In this document: positions 44,400 through 53,401 of the stretch, piece by piece
Layout of the letters: each line of letters begins with the position of its first letter
Numbering within the stretch: the stretch's first letter is position 1
Assembly (NCBI RefSeq): GCF_026127265.1
Contig: NZ_WWFG01000007.1
Span: forward strand, 1 to 64,000
From: Nostoc sp. KVJ3
GTDB lineage: Bacteria; Cyanobacteriota; Cyanobacteriia; Cyanobacteriales; Nostocaceae
Direction of reading: 5' to 3'
DNA length: 64,000 nucleotides
The notes under the pieces: model-generated
Database searches by the model: none
Told to the model about the DNA's origin: nothing
Seen by the model: the letters and a program-made list of their open reading frames with translations, nothing else
Made by a program: the position numbers and the translations under genes

Positions 44400-44788
44400 C
44401 AAAGACCCAGCCACTATAGCCAACTTGTTGAGCCAGCCAGTTAGAAACATTCCCCGTACCGCAACCAATGTCAGCTACTACCATTCCTGGCTCAAGCCCA
44501 AATCGCTGCAATAAAAATTCAGTGTAGGGTTTGTGAATTGTGTTGAGGATTGAAAGCCGATGTGCGCCTAATTCCCCAGTGGCCAGTGTATAGCGGTCAT
44601 CTTGCTTCATTTTTTCCCCAAAATGTCATTTGGAGTAATTGTAAAGCAATCACCTCTGGCATCGTCAGGCGATCGCATTTCCACGGAAATAACTGTTGAA
44701 GTGCGCCATTCTTAGAGGATGCATGGCGATCGCCACCTCACAACCGCCAAACCCTGCTAAAATCCCTGTATTCAATACATCAACTACC

Positions 44789-45268
44789 ATGTCTGGCAAA
44801 GGATTTGGACAACGCCAACCCACCAAAATCGATAAACTTGTTGAATCGGCGGTGCGTTATTGCCACAAGCGACACCCAGAAGCCTTAGACCAAATTTTTG
44901 ACAACCTGCCTGTTAAGCTCAATCAACAAGTAGTGACAGGTATTTTAGCAGCATTTCAGGGAGATATTGATAGCCTCAGTTGGCTGTGTGGTTACTTTGC
45001 ATCGGAAATTAACAGCACTTCAGACAACGATAAACCCTACCATCCCATTACGTTGTTATCAAAACTTTTGATTAAATCGGGAATGCAGCCATTTGTTGAC
45101 TTTATGCCCTACATTGGTTGCCGCATTTCCATACTCAACAACGATAAATTTGAAGCACTACCGCCTAGAGTACAAGCAGCAGTCAAAGAAGGTTTTGATG
45201 TGGTAGAAACTAGTGGAGAAGAGGCACAAAGGATAAATGAGGCATTGCTACGAGAGTTGGAAGTGTAA
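44789..45268 (+). CDS. hypothetical protein, 159 aa
   Basis: Start placed at ATG 44789 (MSGKGFGQRQPTKIDKLVES); the longer in-frame extension from 44696 crosses the dispersed motif at 44709-44719 and is less likely. Helical soluble protein with YCHKRHPEALDQIFDNLPVK and LNNDKFEALPPRVQAAVKEG. No family recognised. It stands alone. Confidence 0.55.
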   Translation: MSGKGFGQRQPTKIDKLVESAVRYCHKRHPEALDQIFDNLPVKLNQQVVTGILAAFQGDIDSLSWLCGYFASEINSTSDNDKPYHPITLLSKLLIKSGMQPFVDFMPYIGCRISILNNDKFEALPPRVQAAVKEGFDVVETSGEEAQRINEALLRELEV

Positions 45269-45359
45269 TAGAACTGCCGGATGAGCATAGGCATCGCTAC
45301 ACACATTTACGTGTTTATTGATATTAAACGTTAATGTGCATCTCTATTTATTAAATATA

Positions 45360-45695
45360 TTAGTTGGATTGGAATATTGTGATAACGGTATCATGCCAAA
45401 TAGTAATTTCTTGAATAGTCTGATCGATTTTATCTGTATCACTGCTGATTGTTTCTAAATTCAATAGACAATTCACTAAGAATCTAACTAAATAAGTCAA
45501 TTTCAAAGCATTATCAAATGCTAGATTTGGCATCATTTTTTCAATAAGATATATTGATTCTTTAATGATATTTTCTATTCTTGGGCTTTGACCTTTTTGT
45601 AATAAAGATTGTATTGTTTGTAAATTGTTAACTAAATTATCTAAATTTGCTTGAGCTTCTTGTCTAAGCAAAATTGTTTGTGTAAAATCGTTCAT
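45360..45695 (-). CDS. small helical hypothetical protein, 111 aa
   Basis: Start chosen at ATG 45695 (MNDFTQTILLRQEAQ) because the upstream extension is short and atypical. Almost entirely amphipathic helix (LDNLVNNLQTIQSLLQKGQS, IIKESIYLIEKMMPNLAF). Lies downstream, on the same strand, of the AAA ATPase gene after 66 bases plus repeat; might be a partner or immunity-like gene, but that is only positional. Confidence 0.5.
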   Translation of the reverse strand: MNDFTQTILLRQEAQANLDNLVNNLQTIQSLLQKGQSPRIENIIKESIYLIEKMMPNLAFDNALKLTYLVRFLVNCLLNLETISSDTDKIDQTIQEITIWHDTVITIFQSN

Positions 45696-45799
45696 AATAT
45701 TAATTACGTGATAATGGTTACTACATTCTAGCATCTAATTTACTACTGGTAGATGATGCGGGAACATTCATCGATGAGCGTAGCACTGCCAGAAGCAAG

Positions 45800-46885
45800 T
45801 TATGGTTTTACAGGTTCTAATAAAACTATTAAACTGTTTTCCCATTCATCGAAGAACCCATCAGGCCATCGGTCAATTCTGCCGTCTTTATCAATGCGTG
45901 GTGACACAACTTTAATAAAAGCTTGACCTTGGTTTTCTTGACGTTGAAAGTAATGTAACTGCACATCTTCAGGCTCAATTTTACCACCATGCACAGCAAG
46001 ACGAATGCTGTTTAAAATCTGGTCGCTATGAGTTTCTACCACAACTTGAACACCACAGTTAGCAGCCAGTGCTAACAGCTTACCCAACTTTGTTTGTGCT
46101 TGAAGATGGAGTCCGGTTTCTGGGTGTTCAATCAGAATTAACGCACCTGGACTGGATGCTAGAATTGCTACGATAATTGGTAGAACGTAGGTAATACCGT
46201 ATCCAATATGTTCACTAAATTTTAAGTTAACCAAATCCATATCTAGATATGCGTTAACTTGGAGGCGTAGACCAGAACTTATTTCTCCCATCCATGCCTC
46301 AACTTGGTCTATCAAATTTATTGATTTTGCTTGCGGGTGAGCGAGTTCGGCGATAGGGATTGGTTGATTACCATAAGTGTAGAGAAAATGTGCTGTATAT
46401 TCACCAAGCGCACCAATTTGTTTAAGCTTTCGCGTTTGGTAATTTAAGATTCCTGATGCAACTGTTGCACGTTCTGATTGAAGGTGATGAAATTCTTTAC
46501 TAAAAATTCTTGAATGATAAACATTGGCATCAACAGAGTTGAATCCACTCTCTAAAAAATTTGCTTCTCTCTCTAATGAGTTGTATTTAAAGTACCATGT
46601 TCCTTTAGTTCCGTTTTTTAAACTAAGCTCAAATCCTACGTAGTCTTGTTTGGCATTTTCATACAAAGCATCATTAGCTGTACCAATATTTACCAAGTTA
46701 CCATTGAGCAATAAGCCAGTGTTTTGTAGTAAATTTTGCTGGTAAGATTGATGCAGCAGTGATAGTGCTTGCAACACAGAGGATTTACCAGTGCTATTAT
46801 AACCAGAGAGTAGAGTAAGCGATTTGAATTCAACTAATTGATTCTCAAATGCTTTAAAATTTAGCAGCCGTAATGAGCTAATCAT
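45800..46885 (-). CDS. AAA ATPase with DUF3696 (SMC/OLD-like), 361 aa
   Basis: Begins MISSLRLLNFKAFENQLVEF, the typical first strand of SMC-like ATPases, then Walker A LSGYNSTGKSSVLQAL (about 27-42), signature and Walker B ALILIEHPETGLHLQAQ (about 248-264), VVVETHSDQILNSIR (D-loop and switch His), and a C-terminal DUF3696-like end (IDRWPDGFFDEWENSL). Such ATPases are common in anti-phage islands, usually with a nuclease or DUF262 partner. No partner adjoins on the same strand; the divergent M15-like gene and the HNH genes are near. Confidence 0.8.
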   Translation of the reverse strand: MISSLRLLNFKAFENQLVEFKSLTLLSGYNSTGKSSVLQALSLLHQSYQQNLLQNTGLLLNGNLVNIGTANDALYENAKQDYVGFELSLKNGTKGTWYFKYNSLEREANFLESGFNSVDANVYHSRIFSKEFHHLQSERATVASGILNYQTRKLKQIGALGEYTAHFLYTYGNQPIPIAELAHPQAKSINLIDQVEAWMGEISSGLRLQVNAYLDMDLVNLKFSEHIGYGITYVLPIIVAILASSPGALILIEHPETGLHLQAQTKLGKLLALAANCGVQVVVETHSDQILNSIRLAVHGGKIEPEDVQLHYFQRQENQGQAFIKVVSPRIDKDGRIDRWPDGFFDEWENSLIVLLEPVKP

Positions 46886-47003
46886 TAAATTTAAAATATA
46901 TATGTTAATTCAATTTTATTCTAATTTTGTTATGTAGTTAAAGCTATTTTAGGAAATTTATCTTTTTAACAAATAACTGATGTTTTAGTAGTATTGGCGG
47001 TTG

Positions 47004-47585
47004 ATGATGGAATCTCAAAATCTTTTGTTGGGACAGTATTTAAGCCTTATCGATTTTTGCACTTGCACTAACACTTATCAAAAGTACACCAAGCAGATTA
47101 ATCCGTTTCCTACAAACTCCGATAGTATAGATGCTTTGCAAAATCTCTGCAATCATATTATTGACCCTATTATTAACCATTTTGGTCGAGAGCAATTTCA
47201 ACTTACTTATGGTTTCTGCTCCAAAGACTTGAAACGTTTTTTGGAGCAGAAAGATCCTGTAACAGGCTTAAAAAATGGACGGGTTGCCCCAAATCTTGAC
47301 CAACACATGGCATACGAAGTTAACCGCAATGGAAAATACTACTGCGATCGCTTGGGAGCCGCTTGCGATTTTCGGATTGCGAATGTATCGAGCAATAAGG
47401 TTGTTGACTGGATTTTAGATGCACGCTTGCCATTTGATAGGCTGTACTACTATGGTATCGAGCGACCGATTCACATTAGCTATAGCGATAGTCATAGCCG
47501 TAGTATCTGCACGTTTACTATAAGCGGCACACCTACTACAAAAGGTATTGAGGCTTGGATAGATTTAGCTAAGGAAATTAAATAG
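47004..47585 (+). CDS. M15-peptidase-fold-like protein, 193 aa
   Basis: Divergent from the AAA ATPase across a 118-base gap. The stretch LTYGFCSKDLKRFLEQ, then PNLDQHMAYEVNR, then RLGAACDFRIANVSSNKVVDWI, and RPIHISYSDSHSR has the order of M15/Hedgehog-type zinc peptidases: a first zinc His, an acidic residue in a GAACDF turn, W-I at a helix, and a last His in a HIS strand. In phage lysins these cleave peptidoglycan. In this setting it may act on something else. The metal ligands are inferred from pattern, so the call is tentative. Confidence 0.5.
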   Translation: MMESQNLLLGQYLSLIDFCTCTNTYQKYTKQINPFPTNSDSIDALQNLCNHIIDPIINHFGREQFQLTYGFCSKDLKRFLEQKDPVTGLKNGRVAPNLDQHMAYEVNRNGKYYCDRLGAACDFRIANVSSNKVVDWILDARLPFDRLYYYGIERPIHISYSDSHSRSICTFTISGTPTTKGIEAWIDLAKEIK

Positions 47586-47653
47586 CGATGGCGTACCCGC
47601 CATGAACCGGTGGCATCGCATTGGCATTTGTATAACAGCAACTCAAGTTTTGG

Positions 47654-47893
47654 CTACTCAATAATGTTTCCATTTTCATCTCGCCTCACTTCCACCACCT
47701 TAACGTCAAAACTTTCCCACTCCTGGACACTAAACCCCTCTGCGGTTTCCTCTGGATACCGCCGCGCCATTTCTTGCCATGCAGCTTCTTCGTTGATTGC
47801 CCAGATGAAATGCCCCTGGCGTTCTCTAAGGTCATCGCGCCCAGTGCAGTCATGAGCATAGAGAGCATTACGGGTGCAGCGATATTCGCGCAT
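47654..47893 (-). CDS. small conserved-type protein, 79 aa
   Basis: MREYRCTRNALYAHDCTGRD then LRERQGHFIWAINEEAAWQE, and a tail VKVVEVRRDENGNIIE. The short, polar, single-domain text with the EWESFDV strand is of a type often seen next to plasmid genes in cyanobacteria, but no function is known. It lies 34 bases behind the HNH gene on the same strand and may be its partner. Confidence 0.6.
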   Translation of the reverse strand: MREYRCTRNALYAHDCTGRDDLRERQGHFIWAINEEAAWQEMARRYPEETAEGFSVQEWESFDVKVVEVRRDENGNIIE

Positions 47894-47927
47894 ATTTTTT
47901 TGGAACCCAGACGTTGCATCTGTTATT

Positions 47928-48968
47928 TTAGAACGTTACCGGATATTCAAACTTTGATTTCCAGCCATCATTACGTCCAGTTCCTGAAAGTGTTTGTGCT
48001 GTATTGTACATGGACTGCAAAAAATAGTGCCGTTTTTCTTCCGTGTTACCCGTTTGTTGAATAAGCGTTTCGCGTAGAGGATGGTTGCTGGTAATCAAAA
48101 ATTCGTTGCGATTGTACAGGCGTTCTAAATATTTGGTGTCAGGGAGCCTATCAAATTTTCCCCCTTCGCCTCGGTTACATTCTGTGGATGACAGCACCAA
48201 ATTCCATACACCATCGATGTTTGGTATAAATTCGTTCAAAGAGTGAGGAAAGAAATGGTCTACATCAGTTAGGTTTTTAGAACGTGCCTCAATCGAAATA
48301 TCTGCAAATGAGTAAAAGCACTTACCTTTTTGATAGCCGTTGAGGGCATTCCGGCATGAGGTAATATCTACCCGCCGCTTGCCTTCGCCAAACGTAAATA
48401 GCAACTGTTGGGCTGAGTCGTAGTTTACAGTCAGGAGATTGCGTGAAATATCTAAATCCCAAGCAGTTTCTACAAGTTGCCACCTTGCATCTACTTCCGG
48501 CAATAAGTTATGAAATTGCTCAGTTTCTAATAACTTAAATAATTCATCCTTAACAATAATCTCTTTGCGCTTCCTGGGCTTGTCGTAAAAGCTTACGGGT
48601 ACTTGTCCAGATCCAACATTGTGGAACGCACCCAACACCACATCAAATCCTTTGTTCCTCGTTATCTCAAGCAATTCGTTCCGTGCGATCGCACCCGCTT
48701 TAAACTGTCGGCACGCCTCAATAAAAGGATACGGGCGGTCAGTTTTTTGATGTTGCGTATCACACTTCTGTATGTGTTCAACTACATAACGTGAATACGG
48801 TTCTGCTAACTCTTCCAAGGTGATAGTAGTTTTACCCTGTAGTGCTAATTCTAACAATGACTTTGCCAACGCAAATTTATAACAAGCAACGTTTTTACCA
48901 AACAATATAATTGCCCGCCAGTAATCCTCTAGCTTCGGGTCAATTGCCAAAAACTTTGACTCGATCAT
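47928..48968 (-). CDS. HNH nuclease-containing protein, 346 aa
   Basis: N-terminal 200 residues are helical and unrecognised (DPKLEDYWRAIILFGKNVAC). The nuclease is C-terminal: TSCRNALNGYQKGKCFYSF (about 201-219), LTDVDHFFPHSLNE (metal Asp-His, about 236-249), GVWNLVLSSTECNRGEGGKF (Asn and zinc/metal residues, about 255-274). Layout fits restriction-type HNH effectors. With the AAA ATPase and the sulfur-binding HNH enzyme it makes a defence-like cluster. Start ATG 48968. Confidence 0.75.
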   Translation of the reverse strand: MIESKFLAIDPKLEDYWRAIILFGKNVACYKFALAKSLLELALQGKTTITLEELAEPYSRYVVEHIQKCDTQHQKTDRPYPFIEACRQFKAGAIARNELLEITRNKGFDVVLGAFHNVGSGQVPVSFYDKPRKRKEIIVKDELFKLLETEQFHNLLPEVDARWQLVETAWDLDISRNLLTVNYDSAQQLLFTFGEGKRRVDITSCRNALNGYQKGKCFYSFADISIEARSKNLTDVDHFFPHSLNEFIPNIDGVWNLVLSSTECNRGEGGKFDRLPDTKYLERLYNRNEFLITSNHPLRETLIQQTGNTEEKRHYFLQSMYNTAQTLSGTGRNDGWKSKFEYPVTF

Positions 48969-49107
48969 TGTATTTTTAGATACTCATTATTTTCGGCTAC
49001 AGCCTAGCTTTTGAGTAACTAAAAACACCTCGGTTATATTACGGTTATCAGTATTAGTTAGCTAATGGTTTGTTGTAAACTATGCAGGTTGTAGCTGCAC
49101 GCTCATC

Positions 49108-49548
49108 ATGACTCATCGGTATCCATTTAGCACAATTCACCCAGCCGCATACTACGGTCAGCGTGTAGCGGTTTACTTCAACCTGCATTACCACGTCTTT
49201 TCACTCAAGCAAGGGGGAAAAAGCGGGTCGCTGCTTAGTCATGCTGGGCTGTGTCAACTAACCGATGCCGTGTTTGAAGTTGAGCGCAAGGGACGAGAAC
49301 GTGCGATCGCTCAAGGGCGCAAAAATGTCCACGCCTATGTTGTGGGTATTTTGCAGTCTTTAGAGTGGGATAAGCTGACTGATAACGCAGTGCGATCGCT
49401 CATAGGATTAGGCTACCAGCGAGTGACATATAACTTGCATCCCGGCCACCCACTGTTTTATTGCAAAGATGTAATGCCTTATACACCTATAACTACTGCT
49501 AAAGCGGTTATTTTAAACGATAAAATTGCTCTAGCTCTAGTTGAGTAA
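49108..49548 (+). CDS. hypothetical protein, 146 aa
   Basis: MTHRYPFSTIHPAAYYGQRV, then FNLHYHVFSLKQGGKSGSLL and a C-terminal helical half ending ILNDKIALALVE. The text with NLHYHVFSLKQ and PGHPLFYCKD is typical of a small plasmid family in cyanobacteria, with no known role. It lies just upstream of the sulfur-binding HNH gene on the same strand. Confidence 0.55.
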   Translation: MTHRYPFSTIHPAAYYGQRVAVYFNLHYHVFSLKQGGKSGSLLSHAGLCQLTDAVFEVERKGRERAIAQGRKNVHAYVVGILQSLEWDKLTDNAVRSLIGLGYQRVTYNLHPGHPLFYCKDVMPYTPITTAKAVILNDKIALALVE

Positions 49549-49600
49549 ATCAGTAAGAATTTGTGGCAGATGGCAAACGACCTATACAGTTATGTGAATA

Positions 49601-50551
49601 ATGACGAAAAATCTCGCCTACTACGTCAATAAGTTTGCCAATCTCAGGGTATCCCGTTCTAGTGGGGTTGCACCGAATAAACCCATTTTGCTGCTGTCAA
49701 TTATCGAGCTGATAAGCCAGGGGGAGATTAGGCGAAACCAAATTCCTTTATCGGCTGAACTCATTGCCACATTTCTTAAACTTTGGAGTCACCTGGAGCC
49801 AGTACGCAAACCAGATATTGGGCAACCGTTTTTTTACCTTAGAAGCGATGGCTTTTGGCATTTCCAACCCAATCTCGGATTTGAATTAACGGTTACATCT
49901 AAAGCAAAAATTGTTACTCCTGGGGCTATTCGGCAGGCAGTTGAGTACGCCTACCTTGATGATGAACTCTGGTCACTGCTGCAAAACGAGAGCCATCGCA
50001 CTGTACTAACCCACACACTCATTAATTCGTGGTTTAACGAGCGTACACAGGATATAGAGTCATTATTGCAAGTTAATGCCTTTGCTGAACTACAAGACCA
50101 GTTGCAACGCTCCGGTGGTAAGGTCTACCAACCAGAGGAATTAGAAGATGAGCAAGCTGTAATTGTGCGAGATGGTGCTTTTCGCAAAATTGTAGTTTCA
50201 ACTTACAACCAACGCTGCGCGTTTTGCGGGTTACAGATACTCGATATTAATGCTCAGAATATCGTTGACGGCTCACACATCAAACCATTCTCCCAGTTCT
50301 ACGACGACCGCATCAATAACGGGCTGTCACTGTGCAAAAATCATCACTGGGCATTTGACCGCTTTTGGTTTACTATCAACGACGATTACACCATTATTGT
50401 TGCTGACAACCTGCGGGAAGATTCACCCAACGCCAAGCCGATGCGAGAATTTAGGGGCGATCGCATTATCTTACCCAGTCAGCAGCAGTATTATCCTAGA
50501 CTTGATTCTCTACAATGGCATCGTGAAGAGTTTTCGAGACGAGCGGCGTAA
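49601..50551 (+). CDS. HNH restriction endonuclease with sulfur-binding-type N-terminal domain, 316 aa
   Basis: The N-terminal domain, NLRVSRSSGVAPNKPILLLS and ELISQGEIRRNQIPLSAELI, resembles the SBD of type IV enzymes that bind phosphorothioated DNA (ScoMcrA-like). The C-terminal HNH has CAFCG (about 205), IVDGSHIKPFSQFYDDRINN (about 220-239) and LCKNHHWAFD (about 243-252). Such enzymes cut DNA carrying sulfur in the backbone. The domain call is from pattern; a generic HNH enzyme is the alternative. It ends with a basic tail (REEFSRRAA). Confidence 0.8.
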   Translation: MTKNLAYYVNKFANLRVSRSSGVAPNKPILLLSIIELISQGEIRRNQIPLSAELIATFLKLWSHLEPVRKPDIGQPFFYLRSDGFWHFQPNLGFELTVTSKAKIVTPGAIRQAVEYAYLDDELWSLLQNESHRTVLTHTLINSWFNERTQDIESLLQVNAFAELQDQLQRSGGKVYQPEELEDEQAVIVRDGAFRKIVVSTYNQRCAFCGLQILDINAQNIVDGSHIKPFSQFYDDRINNGLSLCKNHHWAFDRFWFTINDDYTIIVADNLREDSPNAKPMREFRGDRIILPSQQQYYPRLDSLQWHREEFSRRAA

Positions 50552-50597
50552 CACGTAGGCTCATTTTTATGGATATAGATTAGAGGATTTTTAAGAG

Positions 50598-50909
50598 ATG
50601 CTGTATTTAGCTCAGGTTACTTTCGGTAAAAATCCACCCTCTCTGTTGGGTATTTTTTATATAATTGTCAGTATAGCTTACTTAATTTTTACTACAGTTT
50701 GGCTTCCACGCAATAGTAAACTCAACGGTTCTGCTTTAAAGTTTTATATCCAACAATCAATATTTATATCAATTTTAATGTTGGTATGTGGATGGGTTTT
50801 TACTTTTCAAGCTGGGTACTTAAATTCAAATTATCAATTTGCACAATTTTTATTATTTCTGTTAGTCAATTATCTAATTATTAAAGATATTGTAATGAAT
50901 ATAATTTAG
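50598..50909 (+). CDS. small membrane protein, 103 aa
   Basis: Three hydrophobic helices: LLGIFYIIVSIAYLIFTTVW, SIFISILMLVCGWVFTFQA and FAQFLLFLLVNYLIIK. AT-rich coding, like the genes that follow. GAGGATTTTTAAGAG upstream of ATG 50598 is a weak but possible ribosome site. No family recognised. It may be a membrane effector in a defence unit or part of the upstream operon. Confidence 0.5.
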   Translation: MLYLAQVTFGKNPPSLLGIFYIIVSIAYLIFTTVWLPRNSKLNGSALKFYIQQSIFISILMLVCGWVFTFQAGYLNSNYQFAQFLLFLLVNYLIIKDIVMNII

Positions 50910-50985
50910 CTAATATATAATTTTACTAAGCATATATTTTTTAATTAAAAGCGCAATTTGTATATCTTGGTGCTAAAAGCAAAAC

Positions 50986-51840
50986 ATGACTAAAAAACCT
51001 AGAGGTTGGTTTAATGAAATTGTTATTCGTCCCGTTGTTCATGTAGATGGTTACGAAAGCTATGAAAAGATGTGCGGTATTGTTGCAGAATTTTATTACT
51101 CTTCGGAGGAACAAAAGCTACTGCGCCAACTAAGAACTAACCCCAAGGATTCAAGGTATATTACCCTCTACACGCTTTTTAAAGTAGGGCAAGCCAAATG
51201 CCCTGCTTATTGGGTAAATAATGATTTATTAAGCGCATTGATGCAATCACATTTAGATATTGAAGTTGAAAATTTGCAGTGGGCAATGAAAACAGGATTT
51301 TTTATGTTGCCCAAGGGTGTAATTCTTTCCCCAGAAAAACGTAGTATTGATACAATTTTTTGGCATTGTGATACATCTGAGGACTTACTTTATTGGGCTG
51401 CAATAGATAGGGATACCGTTTTTTGCCGCAGATTGAAAATTAGCGATAACTTAAAAAAATTTACATATACTGACACTCAAGATTTCAATCCCCAAGTAGT
51501 TACAGATTTTAATCAATATCTACAATCAATTTTTCTACGATTAATTTTGATAATGGAGTGCCGCCCTGAACTTGTAGATACAACCAGCGAACTAGTCAGG
51601 GTGAATAGGGGTTTTGGCAAAGCGCAAGCGCAAGATTTTTATCAACCACTTTGGCTTGGACTTGGATATCGACTCAAGCGTGAAGGAACGAAAAGTAGTG
51701 AAGGCAGTAGCGGTACACATGGTACTAAGAGCGTCCATTGGCGCAGAGGCTTTTTACGTAATCAACCTTATGGCGAAGGCAGACAGCAAAGAAAACTAGT
51801 TTGGATTGAGCCAGTTCTAGTAATGGGTGGAAAAGAATGA
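50986..51840 (+). CDS. hypothetical protein coupled to DUF262-like gene, 284 aa
   Basis: ATG 50986, soluble, alpha/beta. The C-terminal 70 residues hold a recognisable signature: DFYQPLWLGLGYRLKREGTK, then GTKSVHWRRGFLRNQPYGEG and RKLVWIEPVLVMGG. A very similar W-R-R-G ... Q-P-Y-G ... W-I-E-P ending is known to me from a widespread family on phages and plasmids that includes AcrVA2-like anti-CRISPR proteins. I recall this only from memory and cannot confirm it. Its last bases overlap the DUF262-like start (ATGA). Confidence 0.5.
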   Translation: MTKKPRGWFNEIVIRPVVHVDGYESYEKMCGIVAEFYYSSEEQKLLRQLRTNPKDSRYITLYTLFKVGQAKCPAYWVNNDLLSALMQSHLDIEVENLQWAMKTGFFMLPKGVILSPEKRSIDTIFWHCDTSEDLLYWAAIDRDTVFCRRLKISDNLKKFTYTDTQDFNPQVVTDFNQYLQSIFLRLILIMECRPELVDTTSELVRVNRGFGKAQAQDFYQPLWLGLGYRLKREGTKSSEGSSGTHGTKSVHWRRGFLRNQPYGEGRQQRKLVWIEPVLVMGGKE

Positions 51841-52331
51841 ACTCTGACGATGAAATTAATGCCAAATATGAATCTAGTCAAGACAGATTAATTCAAGAAA
51901 TTGACAGGATAAAGCTACCAGCCTTAGTTGAAAAAATTAGGTCTAATCCTAATTACATGAGGATTGATAATTATAGTCAATCTGCTGTGGATTGGGATGA
52001 TGTTAAAAAATCCCAGTTAATTGAATCTTTTATTATTAATTTTCCTGTAATGCCAATTGTTATCTATGAAAAGTCATATCATACATACAAAGTTATTGAT
52101 GGCAAACAAAGGTTAAAAGCAATTGTCGATTTTTACAGTAATCAATTAATTTTGAGCGGACTAGAAGTTAAGACAGAACTAAATGGATGCACTTATGCTA
52201 CTCTTCCATATCATGCAAAGACAGTGCTGAATCGCCATTGTCTATCTTTGATAACTGTTATGCCTTCAGAGGATGCCAGCCCCGAAGGAATAGCAAAAAT
52301 CATAGAGATTATTGCAGAACGCCTTAATTAA
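51837..52331 (+). CDS. DUF262/ParB-like N-terminal domain protein, 164 aa
   Basis: A DUF262-type domain: LPALVEKIRSNPNYMRIDNY, DDVKKSQLIESFIINFPVMP, and the signature TYKVIDGKQRLKAIVDFY (about 84-101), similar to the D-G-x-Q-R-L loop in the N-terminal domain of GmrSD/ParB-like proteins. Full DUF262 proteins are longer (500 aa or more) with a DUF1524 HNH half that is absent here. It could be a regulatory or nucleotide-sensing unit working with the preceding gene. Truncated or stand-alone version. Confidence 0.65.
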   Translation: MNSDDEINAKYESSQDRLIQEIDRIKLPALVEKIRSNPNYMRIDNYSQSAVDWDDVKKSQLIESFIINFPVMPIVIYEKSYHTYKVIDGKQRLKAIVDFYSNQLILSGLEVKTELNGCTYATLPYHAKTVLNRHCLSLITVMPSEDASPEGIAKIIEIIAERLN

Positions 52332-52422
52332 AGGGCTGCGATGCCTACGGCGGTAAACTACGCATCATCTTACCCAACAAAAACGGTATTATTCCAAGAA
52401 ATAGAAAGTTAATAAAAAAGTT

Positions 52423-52632
52423 ATGTATACTGCTTACCCTTATGTCATCAAAAATGATAGTGGTGCATACCTGCAAAACAATGCAACGATGTCAAGCCCC
52501 ATCTGGGGCAATATCAACACCGCAATGCACATCCGCCACTACATCGGTGCAGTAACAATTCAAGAAGTAACAGGCGGTTGGGTCTTTCAACTCAACCGCG
52601 ATTGCCATGAATACAATTTTGTCAGCTTGTAA
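52423..52632 (+). CDS. small hypothetical protein, 69 aa
   Basis: Short soluble protein with MYTAYPYVIKNDSGAYLQNN and GNINTAMHIRHYIGAVTI. No family. It opens the run of small genes that continues to 56.3 kb. Confidence 0.45.
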   Translation: MYTAYPYVIKNDSGAYLQNNATMSSPIWGNINTAMHIRHYIGAVTIQEVTGGWVFQLNRDCHEYNFVSL

Positions 52633-52703
52633 ATACATAGTTTACTATGTAAAATATTAAGAGTAAGCGATTACACATTCTGACTATCCCCATTAAAACC
52701 ATC

Positions 52704-53081
52704 ATGAAACTGCAACGTATCGAAGCAGGTGAATATCTTACTCCTGATGGTAGGTTTTATGTCCGCAATACTTACTATTCCAACGGTATACCCGGACGGA
52801 GTAACACAAGTTCGGGGTGGTTAATTGAAGATAGAAGCGGGGCAACTCCGTTTCAAAGAAACCACTATAAAAGTAACCTGCGGCGGGTGGATACGCTTGC
52901 ACAGTCCAGAGAAATTATGGCACGGATTATTCAACGTGACGCTGAAGCAAAAAAGCTACGTGATGCCGGATGGTGTAAGGAAGACAACCCACAACAGCCG
53001 GGGGTTTGTTGGCGATCGCCGTACACAGACAGATTGTTAACACAAACAGAGGCATTACTGGAATTAAGTTTGATGTTATGA
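52704..53081 (+). CDS. hypothetical protein, 125 aa
   Basis: MKLQRIEAGEYLTPDGRFYV, GWLIEDRSGATPFQRNHYKS; the first part reads like a beta-sheet module seen in small phage and plasmid proteins. ATG overlaps are tight: its stop (53079-53081) overlaps the next start. No family assigned. Confidence 0.55.
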   Translation: MKLQRIEAGEYLTPDGRFYVRNTYYSNGIPGRSNTSSGWLIEDRSGATPFQRNHYKSNLRRVDTLAQSREIMARIIQRDAEAKKLRDAGWCKEDNPQQPGVCWRSPYTDRLLTQTEALLELSLML

Positions 53082-53392
53082 GCAATAATTTTATGACTAA
53101 TGAAGAGAGAGCATCTCTAGAAACTGCAATCAAAATTTATGTAGAGATGGGTGTACTAAATCGAGTTTCACAATCAACAAAAACATTTTTAGCTCGTGTT
53201 CCAGGTATAGATACTTGGAGACTACAAACTCTCATTAAAAACCAAAGTCAAGAAATTGCAGCAATGGCTGGGGCTAAAGATGTGATTTATAAAACTGGTG
53301 ACTATCTCCCTTCGGGTCGTGGTGCTTTCGGTCTTAGAGGTGGTGGTGAACGTGCGGTAAATATTTCACCATCAATTGAGTTTATTTTTTAA
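53078..53392 (+). CDS. hypothetical protein, 104 aa
   Basis: Starts at ATG 53078 inside the ATGA overlap. NEERASLETAIKIYVEMGVL is a helix; later VPGIDTWRLQTLIKNQSQEI and a glycine-rich end (GRGAFGLRGGGERAVN). It may bind nucleic acid, but there is no decisive motif. Confidence 0.55.
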   Translation: MSNNFMTNEERASLETAIKIYVEMGVLNRVSQSTKTFLARVPGIDTWRLQTLIKNQSQEIAAMAGAKDVIYKTGDYLPSGRGAFGLRGGGERAVNISPSIEFIF

Positions 53393-53401
53393 TAAAAAAA
53401 C

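Larger units (their letters stand above)
41942..44610 (-). pseudogene. class I SAM methyltransferase split by IS1380 element
   Basis: The N-terminal 69 codons (44610-44404) include motif I VVADIGCGTGNVSNWLAQQV. The C-terminal 200 codons (42541-41942) include GVDISAEQLELAQQN, SFDLVYCRFLLMHLTHP and LLKPGGILVCEEADF. Removing the IS and one CAAA joins GYSGWVF to GVDIS in frame, for a protein of 268 aa. It is a ubiquinone/menaquinone-type or small-molecule methyltransferase; the substrate is unknown. Not functional as it stands. Confidence 0.9.
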
